Positions 15,133-23,682 of a DNA stretch of 64,000 nucleotides are shown here, one piece after another. Origin of the DNA: UBA2031 sp037189985 (GTDB lineage Bacteria > Pseudomonadota > Gammaproteobacteria > Pseudomonadales > Moraxellaceae); the NCBI GenBank assembly GCA_037189985.1, contig JBBCJX010000014.1, positions 186,001-250,000 of the forward strand, given 5' to 3'. The notes beneath the pieces are model-generated. The model did no database searches and had not been told where the DNA came from. It was given only the letters and a program-made list of their open reading frames with translations. Positions within the stretch are counted from its first letter, which is position 1. Every line of letters starts with the position of its first letter. The translations under genes and the position numbers were made by a program.

Positions 15133-16626
15133 ATGGCCGCCACACACGTTGATGTCCTGATCATTGGCGCCGGTCTTTCCGGTATTGGCGCTGCTTACCA
15201 TCTGCAGAAAAACTGCCCTGGCAAGACCTACACCATCCTTGAAGGACGCCATGCAATCGGGGGTACTTGGGACCTGTTCCGCTACCCCGGCATCCGCTCT
15301 GACTCCGACATGTACACCCTGGGCTACAACTTCAAGCCTTGGACGGACTACAGCAAGGTCATTGCCGACGGTCACACCATCCGCGAATACATCCAGGAAA
15401 CCGCCCGTGAAAACGGGATCAACAGGCACATTCGCTTCGGCCACAAGGTGCTGAATGCCTCTTGGTCCACGCAAGATGCCACCTGGACAGTTGAAGTACA
15501 GAAAGAGGATGGCAGCACCACCACTTTCACTTGCAGCTTCATGATCTCCTGTACCGGCTACTACAACTACGAGGCCGGCTACACCCCGGAGTTCCCCGGC
15601 ATCAAGAAATACAAGGGCACGGTGATCCATCCACAGAAGTGGCCTGAAAACCTGGATTACAGCGGCAAGAAAGTCGTGGTGATCGGCTCCGGCGCCACTG
15701 CCGTCACACTGGTCCCGGCCATGACAGACAAGGCCGCTCACGTGACCATGCTGCAGCGCTCGCCCAGCTATGTGGCTTCGGTGCCGCAGAACGACATCAT
15801 CTCGCAGAGCCTGCGCCGTTTCCTGCCGGAAATGGTGGTGTACCGCATGGGTCGCACACGCAATGTCGGCATACAGATGGGCGTGTTCAACCTGTCCAAG
15901 TCCAAGCCCAATGTGGTGAAGCGACTGCTGCTCACGCAGGTACGCGCACAGGTCGGCAAGGATTTCGACATGAAGCATTTCACGCCCGAGTACAACCCTT
16001 GGGACGAGCGTCTTTGCGCCGTGCCGAACGGCGACCTTTTCAAGGTATTGCGCAAGGGCAAGGCATCCGTGGTGACCGACCACATCGACACTTTCACGGC
16101 CAAGGGCATCAAGCTGAAATCCGGTGAGGAACTGGAGGCCGACATCATCGTCACGGCCACCGGCCTGGACCTGCAGTTGATGGGTGGCATGCAGCTCACT
16201 GTGGACGGCAAACCTTTCAATGCGCCGCAAGCCATGAACTACAAGGGCCTGATGTTCGAGAACCTGCCCAACCTGGCCATGATGTTCGGCTATACCAACG
16301 CCTCCTGGACACTGAAGTCGGACATCAGCAGCGAATATGTCTGCCGTCTGCTCAAGTACATGGACAAGAAGGGGCTGCGTCAGGCCACGCCACGCAACAA
16401 CGACAGTTCCGTGACCCAGGAAGATTTTGTGGCCATGCGCTCCGGCTACATCCAGCGTGCTGCCGGCAAACTGCCTAAGCAGGGCAGCAAGGCTCCCTGG
16501 AAGGTCTACATGAACTATGCACTGGACCTTGCAGCACTGCGCTACAAGTCGGTGGACGATGGCATCATGGAGTTCTCCAACCCGGCCCATGCCGCCAACC
16601 GCAGCAAAGTGGCCGTCGCCTCCTGA
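15133..16626 (+). CDS. Flavin-containing monooxygenase (class B, Baeyer-Villiger type, EthA-like)
   Basis: ATG 15133 starts a 497-residue protein with an FAD-binding Rossmann motif DVLIIGAGLSGIGAA at about 6-20. GGTWDLFRYPGIRSDSDM follows, typical of class B monooxygenases. The Baeyer-Villiger fingerprint is present as YKGTVIHPQKWP (Tyr in place of the leading Phe), followed by the NADPH Rossmann motif VVVIGSGATAV. The enzyme should insert oxygen next to a ketone, or S-oxidise, using NADPH and O2 in the cytoplasm. Overall it looks closest to EthA-like enzymes. A GTG at 15103 is in frame but lies before the good start. It stands alone with its own terminator. Confidence 0.9.
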   Translation: MAATHVDVLIIGAGLSGIGAAYHLQKNCPGKTYTILEGRHAIGGTWDLFRYPGIRSDSDMYTLGYNFKPWTDYSKVIADGHTIREYIQETARENGINRHIRFGHKVLNASWSTQDATWTVEVQKEDGSTTTFTCSFMISCTGYYNYEAGYTPEFPGIKKYKGTVIHPQKWPENLDYSGKKVVVIGSGATAVTLVPAMTDKAAHVTMLQRSPSYVASVPQNDIISQSLRRFLPEMVVYRMGRTRNVGIQMGVFNLSKSKPNVVKRLLLTQVRAQVGKDFDMKHFTPEYNPWDERLCAVPNGDLFKVLRKGKASVVTDHIDTFTAKGIKLKSGEELEADIIVTATGLDLQLMGGMQLTVDGKPFNAPQAMNYKGLMFENLPNLAMMFGYTNASWTLKSDISSEYVCRLLKYMDKKGLRQATPRNNDSSVTQEDFVAMRSGYIQRAAGKLPKQGSKAPWKVYMNYALDLAALRYKSVDDGIMEFSNPAHAANRSKVAVAS

Positions 16627-16640
16627 GCGTTGTCTGCCAA

Positions 16641-16675
16641 ATAAAAAACCCGGCCATGTGCCGGGTTTTTTATTT
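16641..16675 (+). terminator. Intrinsic terminator after the monooxygenase gene
   Basis: The stem AACCCGGC / GCCGGGTT is flanked by A and T tracts. It is near-identical in design to the terminator at 454-486, including the CATGT loop. Confidence 0.85.
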
Positions 16676-16700
16676 CACGCCGAAAACAATCAGAACCCTT

Positions 16701-17351
16701 TCACGGCCCCCTATGCCAGCTCTGCTTGAGCCAGTCCATCAAGGGAAACACCAGATTGAAATTGTGGGTCTGCATAAGTTCACGCCGATGATGCCGGGCA
16801 TGGTGCTGGCGCATCTGCCTGATCCAGGGCAAGCGTGCCAGCCAATTTTCTTCCGGCAAATGCTCGCAAGCATGGAAAAACTCGTACATGAGATAGCCTG
16901 CAACCAGCGTGGCCGAGAAGAGCACCGCAAAATTGACGCTGAGGAATGAAAGCAGGAAAAAGGAAGGCACTACCAGAAATACCGTGTAGACCACGATCAG
17001 CCACGCCGGAAAAAGAATTACCCGCCAGTCTTTCAGGGTTTCATAGCGCATGCGGTCCTCCACAAAAAAACTGTGGTGGTCGCCGGTGTGGCGCTTGTAG
17101 AAAAGCGCGCCAATCTTGCGCTTCTTGTGCCCCAGCTCACGGTGCACCGTGTACTCGCCCCAACTGAACAACAGCAGTGCTGCCGGCAGGGCCAGCCACT
17201 CCAACGCCTGCATGGCATGAACGCGACTGAGGAAAAAGGCAATCACTGCAAAGCCGGCAAAGAATACAAAGCCCGCGTGCAGCCATACGTTGTACAACGG
17301 GCTGATCTCCGCCCGGTAGCGCGCGCGAAAAGCATCAACATCATGGGCCAT
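16701..17351 (-). CDS. Fatty acid hydroxylase / sterol desaturase-like membrane protein
   Basis: GGAGG five bases upstream fixes the start at ATG 17351 (216 residues). The protein has hydrophobic segments near 25-45, 50-68 and 105-145. It has four histidine clusters that would bind a di-iron centre: HRELGH (about 75), HTGDHH (about 92), HACEH (about 165) and HHARHH (about 188). This is the family pattern for integral-membrane hydroxylases and desaturases that act on lipids. The substrate is unknown. It converges with the monooxygenase gene across a shared terminator. Confidence 0.82.
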   Translation of the reverse strand: MAHDVDAFRARYRAEISPLYNVWLHAGFVFFAGFAVIAFFLSRVHAMQALEWLALPAALLLFSWGEYTVHRELGHKKRKIGALFYKRHTGDHHSFFVEDRMRYETLKDWRVILFPAWLIVVYTVFLVVPSFFLLSFLSVNFAVLFSATLVAGYLMYEFFHACEHLPEENWLARLPWIRQMRQHHARHHRRELMQTHNFNLVFPLMDWLKQSWHRGP

Positions 17352-17575
17352 GGAAACCTCCACCCTCGTTCGACGGCATCATAGCCTCAGCCATGTTCCA
17401 GAGTTAAGGGGTGCAAGGCCCCTCCTTCAGGAACATGTACCACGACAAGACACTCATCCTGCTATTCGGCGTATGACAGGGCTGAAAATCAAACGACTTC
17501 GATTGTGGCGCAATTGGCTGCCTGCATTACCATTTGTACGCAATCCAGCGACCGGAAATGAAAGGAGCACATGCC

Positions 17576-17962
17576 ATGGACACCGCATACAAGCCTCTGG
17601 GCCACACCAGTGTCTCTCCCTATCTTGTCGTCACGGGAGCCGACGCCACGATCACCTTCCTGGTCAAGGCACTGGGAGCCAGCGAGCTTTATCGGCTGGC
17701 AGGAGAGGATGGCCGTATCAGGCATGCGGAAGTAAGGCTGGATGACTCGGTACTGATGCTGGCCGACAGCATGGAGGGGTGGCCAGCCCAGTCGGCCCAT
17801 GTACATGTGTATGTACCCGACGTCGATGCCGCCTACCAGCGCGCCCTGGCTGCCGGCGCCATCTCTGTTCAGGCGCCCGTAAAAAAGGAGGATGCGGACA
17901 AGCGCTGTGGTGTACAGGACAGTGGCGGCACCACTTGGTGGCTGGCCACCCTCATGGCGTGA
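17576..17962 (+). CDS. VOC-superfamily protein (PhnB/glyoxalase-like)
   Basis: AAAGGAG eight bases before ATG 17576 defines a 128-residue protein. It shows the PhnB-like glyoxalase fold: SVSPYLVVTGADATITFLVKA, then IRHAEVRLDDSVLMLAD, then a second half with HVHVYVPDVDAAYQRAL and a closing DSGGTTWWLATL. Several usual metal ligands are not clearly kept, so an enzymatic role is uncertain. Members of this superfamily include isomerases, dioxygenases and resistance proteins; I cannot choose among them. Confidence 0.8.
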   Translation: MDTAYKPLGHTSVSPYLVVTGADATITFLVKALGASELYRLAGEDGRIRHAEVRLDDSVLMLADSMEGWPAQSAHVHVYVPDVDAAYQRALAAGAISVQAPVKKEDADKRCGVQDSGGTTWWLATLMA

Positions 17963-18144
17963 AAAGGGCAAGCACTCCCCCCCTCCCCCAGTCTTCCCTT
18001 TTGTTTCCCTTGCAAAGGGCAACTGTGAAAATGCCGGGCCGTGCCATTCGGCCCAAGCCGGATATCCCGTCCACAACATTTTATTAACGCCACTGCTCCG
18101 CGGGGGCAGTTACAATCAGTCCCCGCCACCCTCCCTTACCCGCC

Positions 18145-18870
18145 ATGAACGAGCCCGTACGCCTTTCCAAACGCCTGACCGAACGTTATGTGTGTTCTCG
18201 CCGCGAGGCCGAACTGCTGATCGAAGGTGGCTGGGTCACGGTGAATGGCGCCGTGGTGGAAGAGCCGCAATTCAAGGTCACTGGCGAAGACGAAGTGCTA
18301 CTGCTTCCTGGCGCACGAGCTGAAGCCGTGGAGCCTGCCACCCTCCTCCTGCACTGGCCGGCAGACACTTCGCTTGATGCCACGAATCCAACCACAGCGT
18401 TTCCTGTTTCAGCAGAGACACGCCATGCGGAAGACCGCTCCGGCATACGCCTTCTGCGCAAGCACTTGCAACGGCTCAACCCCATGCTGCAAATGGAACC
18501 CGGCATGGCAGGCCTCATGGTGCTCACACAGGATTGGCATGTGACACGCAAACTCACCGAGGATGCTGCCCTCATCGAGCAGGAGATCATTGTGGAGGTA
18601 AGCGGTAGCCTGGCCCCTAACGGGCTTGCTCTGCTCAACCACGGGCTCAGTTTCCAGGACAGGGCGCTGGCACCCGCCAAGGTCAGCTGGCAAAACGAGA
18701 ACCGCCTGCGCTTTGCCATCAAACATCCCCGGCCCGGCCAGATCACACATATGTGTGAGAGCGTCGGACTCTCGGTAAAAAATATGAAACGTATCCGTAT
18801 CGGACGCATCAGCATGGCAGGCTTGCCCGTCATGCAATGGCGCTACCTGTCACGGCACGAGCGCTTCTGA
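18145..18870 (+). CDS. RluB/E/F-type pseudouridine synthase homologue with altered catalytic motif
   Basis: This 241-residue protein has an N-terminal S4 RNA-binding domain (RLSKRLTERYVCSRREAELL to VTVNGAVVEE) and an RluF-like core. The C-terminal block HMCESVGLSVKNMKRIRIGR is a good match to the family. The catalytic motif, normally GRLDxxxxGLL, reads LQMEPGMAGLM here. The essential Asp is Glu and the preceding Arg is Gln. By homology it should bind rRNA, but it may be unable to make pseudouridine. Start ATG 18145 sits just after a CGCC-rich leader with weak Shine-Dalgarno. Confidence 0.83.
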   Translation: MNEPVRLSKRLTERYVCSRREAELLIEGGWVTVNGAVVEEPQFKVTGEDEVLLLPGARAEAVEPATLLLHWPADTSLDATNPTTAFPVSAETRHAEDRSGIRLLRKHLQRLNPMLQMEPGMAGLMVLTQDWHVTRKLTEDAALIEQEIIVEVSGSLAPNGLALLNHGLSFQDRALAPAKVSWQNENRLRFAIKHPRPGQITHMCESVGLSVKNMKRIRIGRISMAGLPVMQWRYLSRHERF

Positions 18871-18898
18871 CTCCCTCCCCCCATTCAGGACAAGCATC

Positions 18899-19063
18899 AT
18901 GGCATCACCCAATTACGCCTACGAAAAAAGACAGAAAGAACTCACACGCAAACGCAAGAAAGAAGAAAAACTGAAGCAGAAAGCTGAAAACAAGGAAAAG
19001 ACCGAGCCGGAAACACCAGAAACCGGTGATATCAACGAAAGCAACGCTGACACATCCGACTGA
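18899..19063 (+). CDS. Small basic, highly charged conserved protein
   Basis: ATG 18899 with AGGA upstream opens a 54-codon gene: MASPNYAYEKRQKELTRK, then a long Lys/Glu helix and an acidic tail. The pattern (NYxYEKRQKEL followed by Lys/Glu repeats) matches a small protein I have seen annotated as hypothetical in several gammaproteobacteria. It is probably a single charged helix. It lies 28 bases after the pseudouridine-synthase homologue and 30 before the hydrolase, so all three may be one operon. Function is unknown. Confidence 0.7.
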   Translation: MASPNYAYEKRQKELTRKRKKEEKLKQKAENKEKTEPETPETGDINESNADTSD

Positions 19064-19093
19064 AATTCCCTCCCTCGTATGAGGAGCAACATC

Positions 19094-19813
19094 ATGCGGC
19101 ACCACATTGCAACGATAGGCCTGGGCCCCTTGCTGCTGCTGCAAGGCATGTATGTGCGACGCGTAACACCTCGCCTGCCCGAGCCCGACGGTCCTCGCAG
19201 TGGTGTATCAGGCTCGGGCTCGCCCTTGCGACTGCTGATCGTGGGAGACTCTGCTGCCGCCGGTGTGGGCGCCTCCTCGCAAGAGGCAGCATTGGCCGGG
19301 CGGCTGGCTTCTGCACTCTCCCCCCACTTCAGTCTTTCATGGGAGCTGGAAGCAAAGACGGGGCGCACGACAGAGGAAACGCTGCATTATCTGGAAGCAT
19401 TGCCTGAGCGCGAAGTCGATATCGTCATCACATCACTCGGCGTGAACGATGTCACCGGCCAATGCTCGCTGAAGAAATGGCTGGCCCTACAGGAAAAGCT
19501 CGTACAGCTGCTGCACACCCGTTTCCGCGCAAACCATGTATTTCTTTCCGCACTACCGCCCGTGCATCTCTTTCCTGTGCTGCCACAACCCTTGCGCTGG
19601 TATCTGGGTGCACAGGCAATGCGCTTCAACACAGCACTGGCCGCCTGGGCAGAACTGCAGGAGCGCTGCAGCTTTGTGCCGCTGCAGTTCCCTCTGGAGC
19701 CCTCACTCATGGCCACGGACGGATTTCATCCGGGGCCTGGTGCCTACGAGATATGGGCCGGGCATCTGGCCGGCAAGGTACGTACGCTACAACCAGCAAT
19801 GGTCACCAGCTGA
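19094..19813 (+). CDS. SGNH/GDSL-type esterase
   Basis: ATG 19094 has GAGGAG eight bases upstream; an in-frame ATG at 19079 is less well placed. The 239-residue protein starts with a hydrophobic segment that could be an uncleaved anchor or signal. It has SGNH blocks I (LLIVGDSAAAGVG, catalytic Ser), III (SLGVNDVTG, Asn) and V (DGFHPGPGAYE, Asp and His). The enzyme should hydrolyse an ester, probably in a lipid or acyl substrate at the cell envelope. Confidence 0.87.
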   Translation: MRHHIATIGLGPLLLLQGMYVRRVTPRLPEPDGPRSGVSGSGSPLRLLIVGDSAAAGVGASSQEAALAGRLASALSPHFSLSWELEAKTGRTTEETLHYLEALPEREVDIVITSLGVNDVTGQCSLKKWLALQEKLVQLLHTRFRANHVFLSALPPVHLFPVLPQPLRWYLGAQAMRFNTALAAWAELQERCSFVPLQFPLEPSLMATDGFHPGPGAYEIWAGHLAGKVRTLQPAMVTS

Positions 19814-19830
19814 AACCGTACAGCACACCC

Positions 19831-20838
19831 TCACTCGTCCGTCATGCTGCACTCTGCATGATCAGGTTCACGCTTGCAGCGCACGCGCTTTAGCAGCGAC
19901 ATCATTGACTTGTCGTAGTAGCCCGCCTTGGTCAGGTGGATACGCAACTCGCGCATGACCTTTTCATAGCCGTCACGCTCACTGAGTGGCACATTCATCC
20001 AGTGCTTGGGGTCAACTTCCCGCTCTACATTGCGGATGATTCCAAAAAAACGCGGGACTTGCTGTGCAATGAGCGCTCGGCTGCGCAAACCGAAATCTGC
20101 CGGAAATTTTTCGCTGCGGATCAGGAGCTGGGCTGTCACCTGCACTACGGGATAACGTGCAATGCCGCCCTTGCTGCCCAATCCCTTGTACAACTCAAGG
20201 GCGTTGTAGCCGACGATGGGCGCAAACACGATATCCACCTGGCCATTGTTGAATTTTCCCGCAAAATTGGTGATGTCCGATGCCACCGGCTGCGCGCCCA
20301 CCATCTTGGCAACCTCGGCCTGGGATTTGTCCCAGTCCAGTACTGCCACTTTCTTGCCAGCGGCCTTTGCCATGGAATTGATATTGCGATCATTGACAAA
20401 GGCATAGGCGGCGCCCAGCGGCACTGCACCGGCAAATTCGTAAGGACCGTTGATCATGCGCCTGGTCAGGCGCGGGTCCGCCAGCAAGTCGATCACATTG
20501 CGCATGTGGGTGTAACTGGGTATCGCGCCGATGGAATCGATGGAACCGGTAAAAGGCACAAACTGACGCGCGCGTAAGCCACTCATCATCGCACCGTCAC
20601 ATTGCCCGGCCTTGAAATCCTCCATGGCCACGCGCTCGTCGACATAGGGCCGCAACTCAAGCTCCGCACCCCAGCCCCGCGCTGTCAGCGCGTAATCCCG
20701 CATCGTGCTGAAACCCTCACCTTGAGCACCCAGAGGGTCCCACACACAGATAACCTGTTTCGCCTGCACCGTCGCTGTGCACACGATGCTGAATATCGCC
20801 AGCCATAGCGGCACATGCCGCGATGATGAGTATCTCAT
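19831..20838 (-). CDS. Putative periplasmic solute-binding protein (DUF6091-like)
   Basis: The best start is ATG 20838, which gives a signal peptide MRYSSSRHVPLWLAIFSIVC ending near VQAKQ and a 335-residue precursor. The mature part (VICVWDPLGAQGEGFSTMRD, YVDERVAMEDFKAGQCDGAM) resembles a family of putative solute-binding proteins with a TRAP-like fold. No permease gene lies nearby, so transport is not established. Frame-matched starts further upstream (20868, 20991) would destroy the signal peptide. It is divergent from the acyl-CoA ligase gene. Confidence 0.7.
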   Translation of the reverse strand: MRYSSSRHVPLWLAIFSIVCTATVQAKQVICVWDPLGAQGEGFSTMRDYALTARGWGAELELRPYVDERVAMEDFKAGQCDGAMMSGLRARQFVPFTGSIDSIGAIPSYTHMRNVIDLLADPRLTRRMINGPYEFAGAVPLGAAYAFVNDRNINSMAKAAGKKVAVLDWDKSQAEVAKMVGAQPVASDITNFAGKFNNGQVDIVFAPIVGYNALELYKGLGSKGGIARYPVVQVTAQLLIRSEKFPADFGLRSRALIAQQVPRFFGIIRNVEREVDPKHWMNVPLSERDGYEKVMRELRIHLTKAGYYDKSMMSLLKRVRCKREPDHAECSMTDE

Positions 20839-20875
20839 TGGCACTTTCGTCCCTGTTTTTATGTATTGCATCGAC

Positions 20876-20900
20876 ACGGAGTTCCGCAAGGGAACTCCGT
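20876..20900. repeat. Hairpin in the leader of the solute-binding protein gene
   Basis: ACGGAGTTCC / GGAACTCCGT form a perfect 10-base stem with a 5-base loop, 38 bases upstream of ATG 20838. It may be an operator or leader structure. The rest of the 310-base divergent region (20839-21148) shows only the repeat at 21034-21048. Confidence 0.5.
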
Positions 20901-21033
20901 GCTCCCGTATGGCGGCGCCACTTTTAACACGCAGCCTGTCTGCAAAGAAAAGAACAGCGACGTCATTTGTCGGTATGAAAGTTTCAAGCAATAAAGCTGT
21001 CTTATCCGGTCACTGAATCCCTTAAACACACCG

Positions 21034-21048
21034 TACACCCACGGTGTA
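21034..21048. promoter_or_regulatory. Possible operator upstream of the acyl-CoA ligase gene
   Basis: TACACC-CAC-GGTGTA is a perfect 6-base inverted pair about 100 bases before ATG 21149, with further CACCG-type repeats around it. It may be a regulator site; no regulator is linked to it. Confidence 0.3.
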
Positions 21049-21148
21049 TCGACACACCGGTGATAATCCTTTATTAGAAACGGACCTTCGTCCTGTTTCT
21101 CACCAGGACCTCCCGCATAAAAACAACCACCCTCAAGAGGAGCCTCTC

Positions 21149-22840
21149 ATGACGACCGGACAGGTGAACGAGCGCTACGAATCTCCACTGGCCGCACTGG
21201 CACGACACCTTGCCGCGACACCGGACAAGGTCTGCTTCGTACAACCATTGGGTGGGGGAAAAATACGCGAATACACCTGGCGCGAGGTGGACGATGAGGC
21301 CCGACGCATGGCGTCCCATTTGCAGACACTTGGCCTTCCGGCAGGAAGCCACATTGCCCTTTTCTCCAAGAACTGTGCCGAATGGATACTGTGTGACCTT
21401 GCCATCTGGATGGCAGGCCATGTCAGCGTCCCGCTTTATCCGACACTGGCTGCCGGCACAATTCGCCAGATTCTTGAACACAGCGAGGCAAAATTCATTT
21501 TCGTGGGCAAGCTGGATGACTGGGACAGCATGAAATCCGGCATACCGACAGAGCTGCCTGCCATCGCCTTCTCGCTGGCACCGGAAGACGCCCGCCAGCG
21601 CCATCCCGTTTGGAGTGACGTGGTCGCCCGCGAAAAACCTCTCGCGGATATCGCATCACCCTCCGCAAACCAGCTTGCCACCATCATCTACACCTCCGGT
21701 ACGACGGGCATGCCCAAAGGGGTGATGCACGATTTTTCGCACATGGCCGTCATTGGTGTTCGTGCCGGTGAAATCTATGGCATGTCAGCGGATGATCGCG
21801 TGATTTCCTATCTGCCGCTTTCACATGTCGCCGAACGCTGTGCCGTGGAGTTGGCCATGTTGTACAACGGCATGAAGGTTTTCTTTGCAGAGTCGCTGGA
21901 AACTTTTGCTGCCGACATCCAGCGTGCACGGCCCACCGTGTTTTTTGCCGTGCCGCGCATCTGGAGCAAGTTCTACCAGAAGGTCAGCGAAAAACTGCCG
22001 CCCAAGAAACTGCAACGCCTGCTGCGCATACCACTGCTGGGTGGCCTCATACGGCGTAAGCTGCTGAGCGCACTGGGATTGGACCAGTGCCGTCTTGCGC
22101 TTTCAGGCGCCGCCGCGCTCTCGCCCGAGCTCATCGGCTGGTACAACCGCCTTGGCCTGGAAATCCTCGAGGTCTATGGCATGACGGAAAACATGGCCTG
22201 GTCGCACACCACACGCCCGGGTGACCAGCATATCGGCTATGTCGGCAAGCCCAATCCCGGCGTGGAGTGTCGCCTTGCCGAAAATGGCGAAATCCTGGTG
22301 AAAAGCCCCGGCAGCATGCTGGGCTATTACAAGGAACCACAAATGACGACAGATGCTTTCATTGACGGTGTCTGGCTGCGTACCGGCGATAAGGGCGTGA
22401 TCGACCGCGACGGTCGCCTGCGCATCACCGGACGCATCAAGGAAATTTTCAAGACCAGCAAAGGAAAATACGTAGCGCCCGCACCCATCGAGAACAAGCT
22501 CGTGGGTCTGCGCGGCATAGAGCTGGTCAGCGTGGTCGGTGACAACATGTCGCAACCCATTGCACTCATCAACCTCACCCCGGAAGAAAGAGAACGCCTG
22601 ACCGACAAGCAGGAGCGGACACACTTCACACAGGAACTGGAAAAGCTGCGCACGCAGGTCAATGAAGAACTGGACCCGCATGAACAGCTCGCAGCCCTGA
22701 TCGTCGTCAAGGAGCCATGGACTGTGGAAAACGGCATCATCACGCCCACCCTCAAGATCAAGCGCAACGAGCTGGAAAAGCATTACGCCACGCCCATGGC
22801 GGTATGGCAGGACAGCAAGGGCGTGGTCTGGGAAAGCTGA
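21149..22840 (+). CDS. Long-chain fatty-acid CoA ligase (AMP-forming)
   Basis: AAGAGGAG seven bases before ATG 21149 fixes the start (563 residues). Motif A3 is TIIYTSGTTGMPKG (about 180), followed by EVYGMTENMAW (A5), WLRTGDKGVIDRDGRLRITG (A7-A8) and GRIKEIFKTSKGKYVAP (A8). It should activate a fatty acid to acyl-AMP and then acyl-CoA. FACS-type sequence features (long SLETFAADIQRARPTVFFAVPRIW segment) suggest long-chain or AMP-binding enzymes of the FadD/FAA group. It is monocistronic with a strong terminator. Confidence 0.92.
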   Translation: MTTGQVNERYESPLAALARHLAATPDKVCFVQPLGGGKIREYTWREVDDEARRMASHLQTLGLPAGSHIALFSKNCAEWILCDLAIWMAGHVSVPLYPTLAAGTIRQILEHSEAKFIFVGKLDDWDSMKSGIPTELPAIAFSLAPEDARQRHPVWSDVVAREKPLADIASPSANQLATIIYTSGTTGMPKGVMHDFSHMAVIGVRAGEIYGMSADDRVISYLPLSHVAERCAVELAMLYNGMKVFFAESLETFAADIQRARPTVFFAVPRIWSKFYQKVSEKLPPKKLQRLLRIPLLGGLIRRKLLSALGLDQCRLALSGAAALSPELIGWYNRLGLEILEVYGMTENMAWSHTTRPGDQHIGYVGKPNPGVECRLAENGEILVKSPGSMLGYYKEPQMTTDAFIDGVWLRTGDKGVIDRDGRLRITGRIKEIFKTSKGKYVAPAPIENKLVGLRGIELVSVVGDNMSQPIALINLTPEERERLTDKQERTHFTQELEKLRTQVNEELDPHEQLAALIVVKEPWTVENGIITPTLKIKRNELEKHYATPMAVWQDSKGVVWES

Positions 22841-22856
22841 GCCTTTCAACCGGGCC

Positions 22857-22884
22857 GGGAGGGATTGCACTAGCAATCCCTCCC
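22857..22884 (+). terminator. Terminator hairpin after the acyl-CoA ligase gene
   Basis: A perfect 12-base stem GGGAGGGATTGC / GCAATCCCTCCC with a 4-base loop starts 16 bases after the stop. There is no clear T-tract. Confidence 0.65.
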
Positions 22885-23179
22885 GCGTCATCACAAAAGT
22901 CCGGCTACCTTCGACTCTCTGGCTTTTTTCTGCCCCGGTGATATGGTGTCCGGACCGGCACTTGCGCCGGCAATGGAACCCAGCATGCTCATCCGCCCCG
23001 TCATGATCGCGCCCTGCCACCACCGCCTCGCGGATGGTGAGACACTGGCCGCCCGCCGGGTGAGCTCGGGAACCCCAGACTAAAGGGGTCCGCCGCGCCA
23101 CCCGGCAAGGGGGCGCGGTCCTGCCGCTTCTTCCTTTCCTTCGCGCCCCGGACTCCTCCACTCCATGGAGGCTGTACGC
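22885..23179 (+). other. Long GC-rich leader region before rnk
   Basis: About 295 bases without a convincing gene. Several short inverted repeats are visible (CCGGC/GCCGG near 22960, ACCCC/GGGGT near 23073-23090), and a 32-codon frame from ATG 22986 has no ribosome site. It may be a structured leader for rnk. I see no match to a known riboswitch. Confidence 0.35.
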
Positions 23180-23578
23180 ATGAGCTCACCACACGAAACT
23201 CCCGACGAAAAACCCGGGATCATTCTTTCCCGGACCGATTACGAACGACTGGACCGCCTGATTTCAGGGCTGACACCTGCGCGACGCGAGGAACTTGCCG
23301 GACTGCAGGAGGAGCTGGACCGCGCAGAGCTGGTCGAGCCCGATGCCTTGCCCGCCAGCGTGGTTCGCCTGGGCAGCGAGGTCCGCTTCCGCAACGAGGA
23401 CAGTGGTGAAGAGCTGAGCCGGCGTTTGGGCTTTCCGGCAGACACTCCCGGTGCCACCGAAACCGTCTCCATCCTGTCACCGGCCGGTGCCGCGCTACTG
23501 GGCCTGTCTGTAGGCCAGACCATCAACTGGCAGGTCGGCGACAAACAGGTCAGCCTGCGCATTCTCGCCGTGGGCTGA
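23180..23578 (+). CDS. rnk: Nucleoside diphosphate kinase regulator (Rnk, GreA/GreB family)
   Basis: ATG 23180, with GGAGG eight bases upstream, gives 132 residues. A short N-terminal coiled coil (RTDYERLDRLISGLTPARRE) is followed by a GreA/GreB C-terminal FKBP-like domain: VVRLGSEVRFRNEDSGEE, TETVSILSPAGAALLGLSVG and INWQVGDKQVSLRILAV. The shortened coiled coil distinguishes Rnk from GreA/GreB. Rnk binds RNA polymerase and affects NDP kinase levels. It is monocistronic, with a terminator hairpin after the stop. Confidence 0.88.
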   Translation: MSSPHETPDEKPGIILSRTDYERLDRLISGLTPARREELAGLQEELDRAELVEPDALPASVVRLGSEVRFRNEDSGEELSRRLGFPADTPGATETVSILSPAGAALLGLSVGQTINWQVGDKQVSLRILAVG

Positions 23579-23632
23579 TCATCGCGTAGTAATACGTATT
23601 GGCCAGCGTGAAAGCCTCCGTATCATGCTCGG

Positions 23633-23657
23633 GACGGGCCTTATGGCCCGTCTTCTT
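23633..23657 (+). terminator. Terminator hairpin after rnk
   Basis: GACGGGCC / GGCCCGTC form a stem with a 4-base loop, followed by TTCTTT. Confidence 0.65.
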
Positions 23658-23682
23658 TCATGAAACGGAATTCGGGATTCCC

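Noticed and set aside
15049..16590. A 513-codon minus-strand frame opposite the monooxygenase gene
   Set aside because: Antisense shadow of a gene with intact FAD/NADPH motifs; no ribosome site and no recognisable protein.
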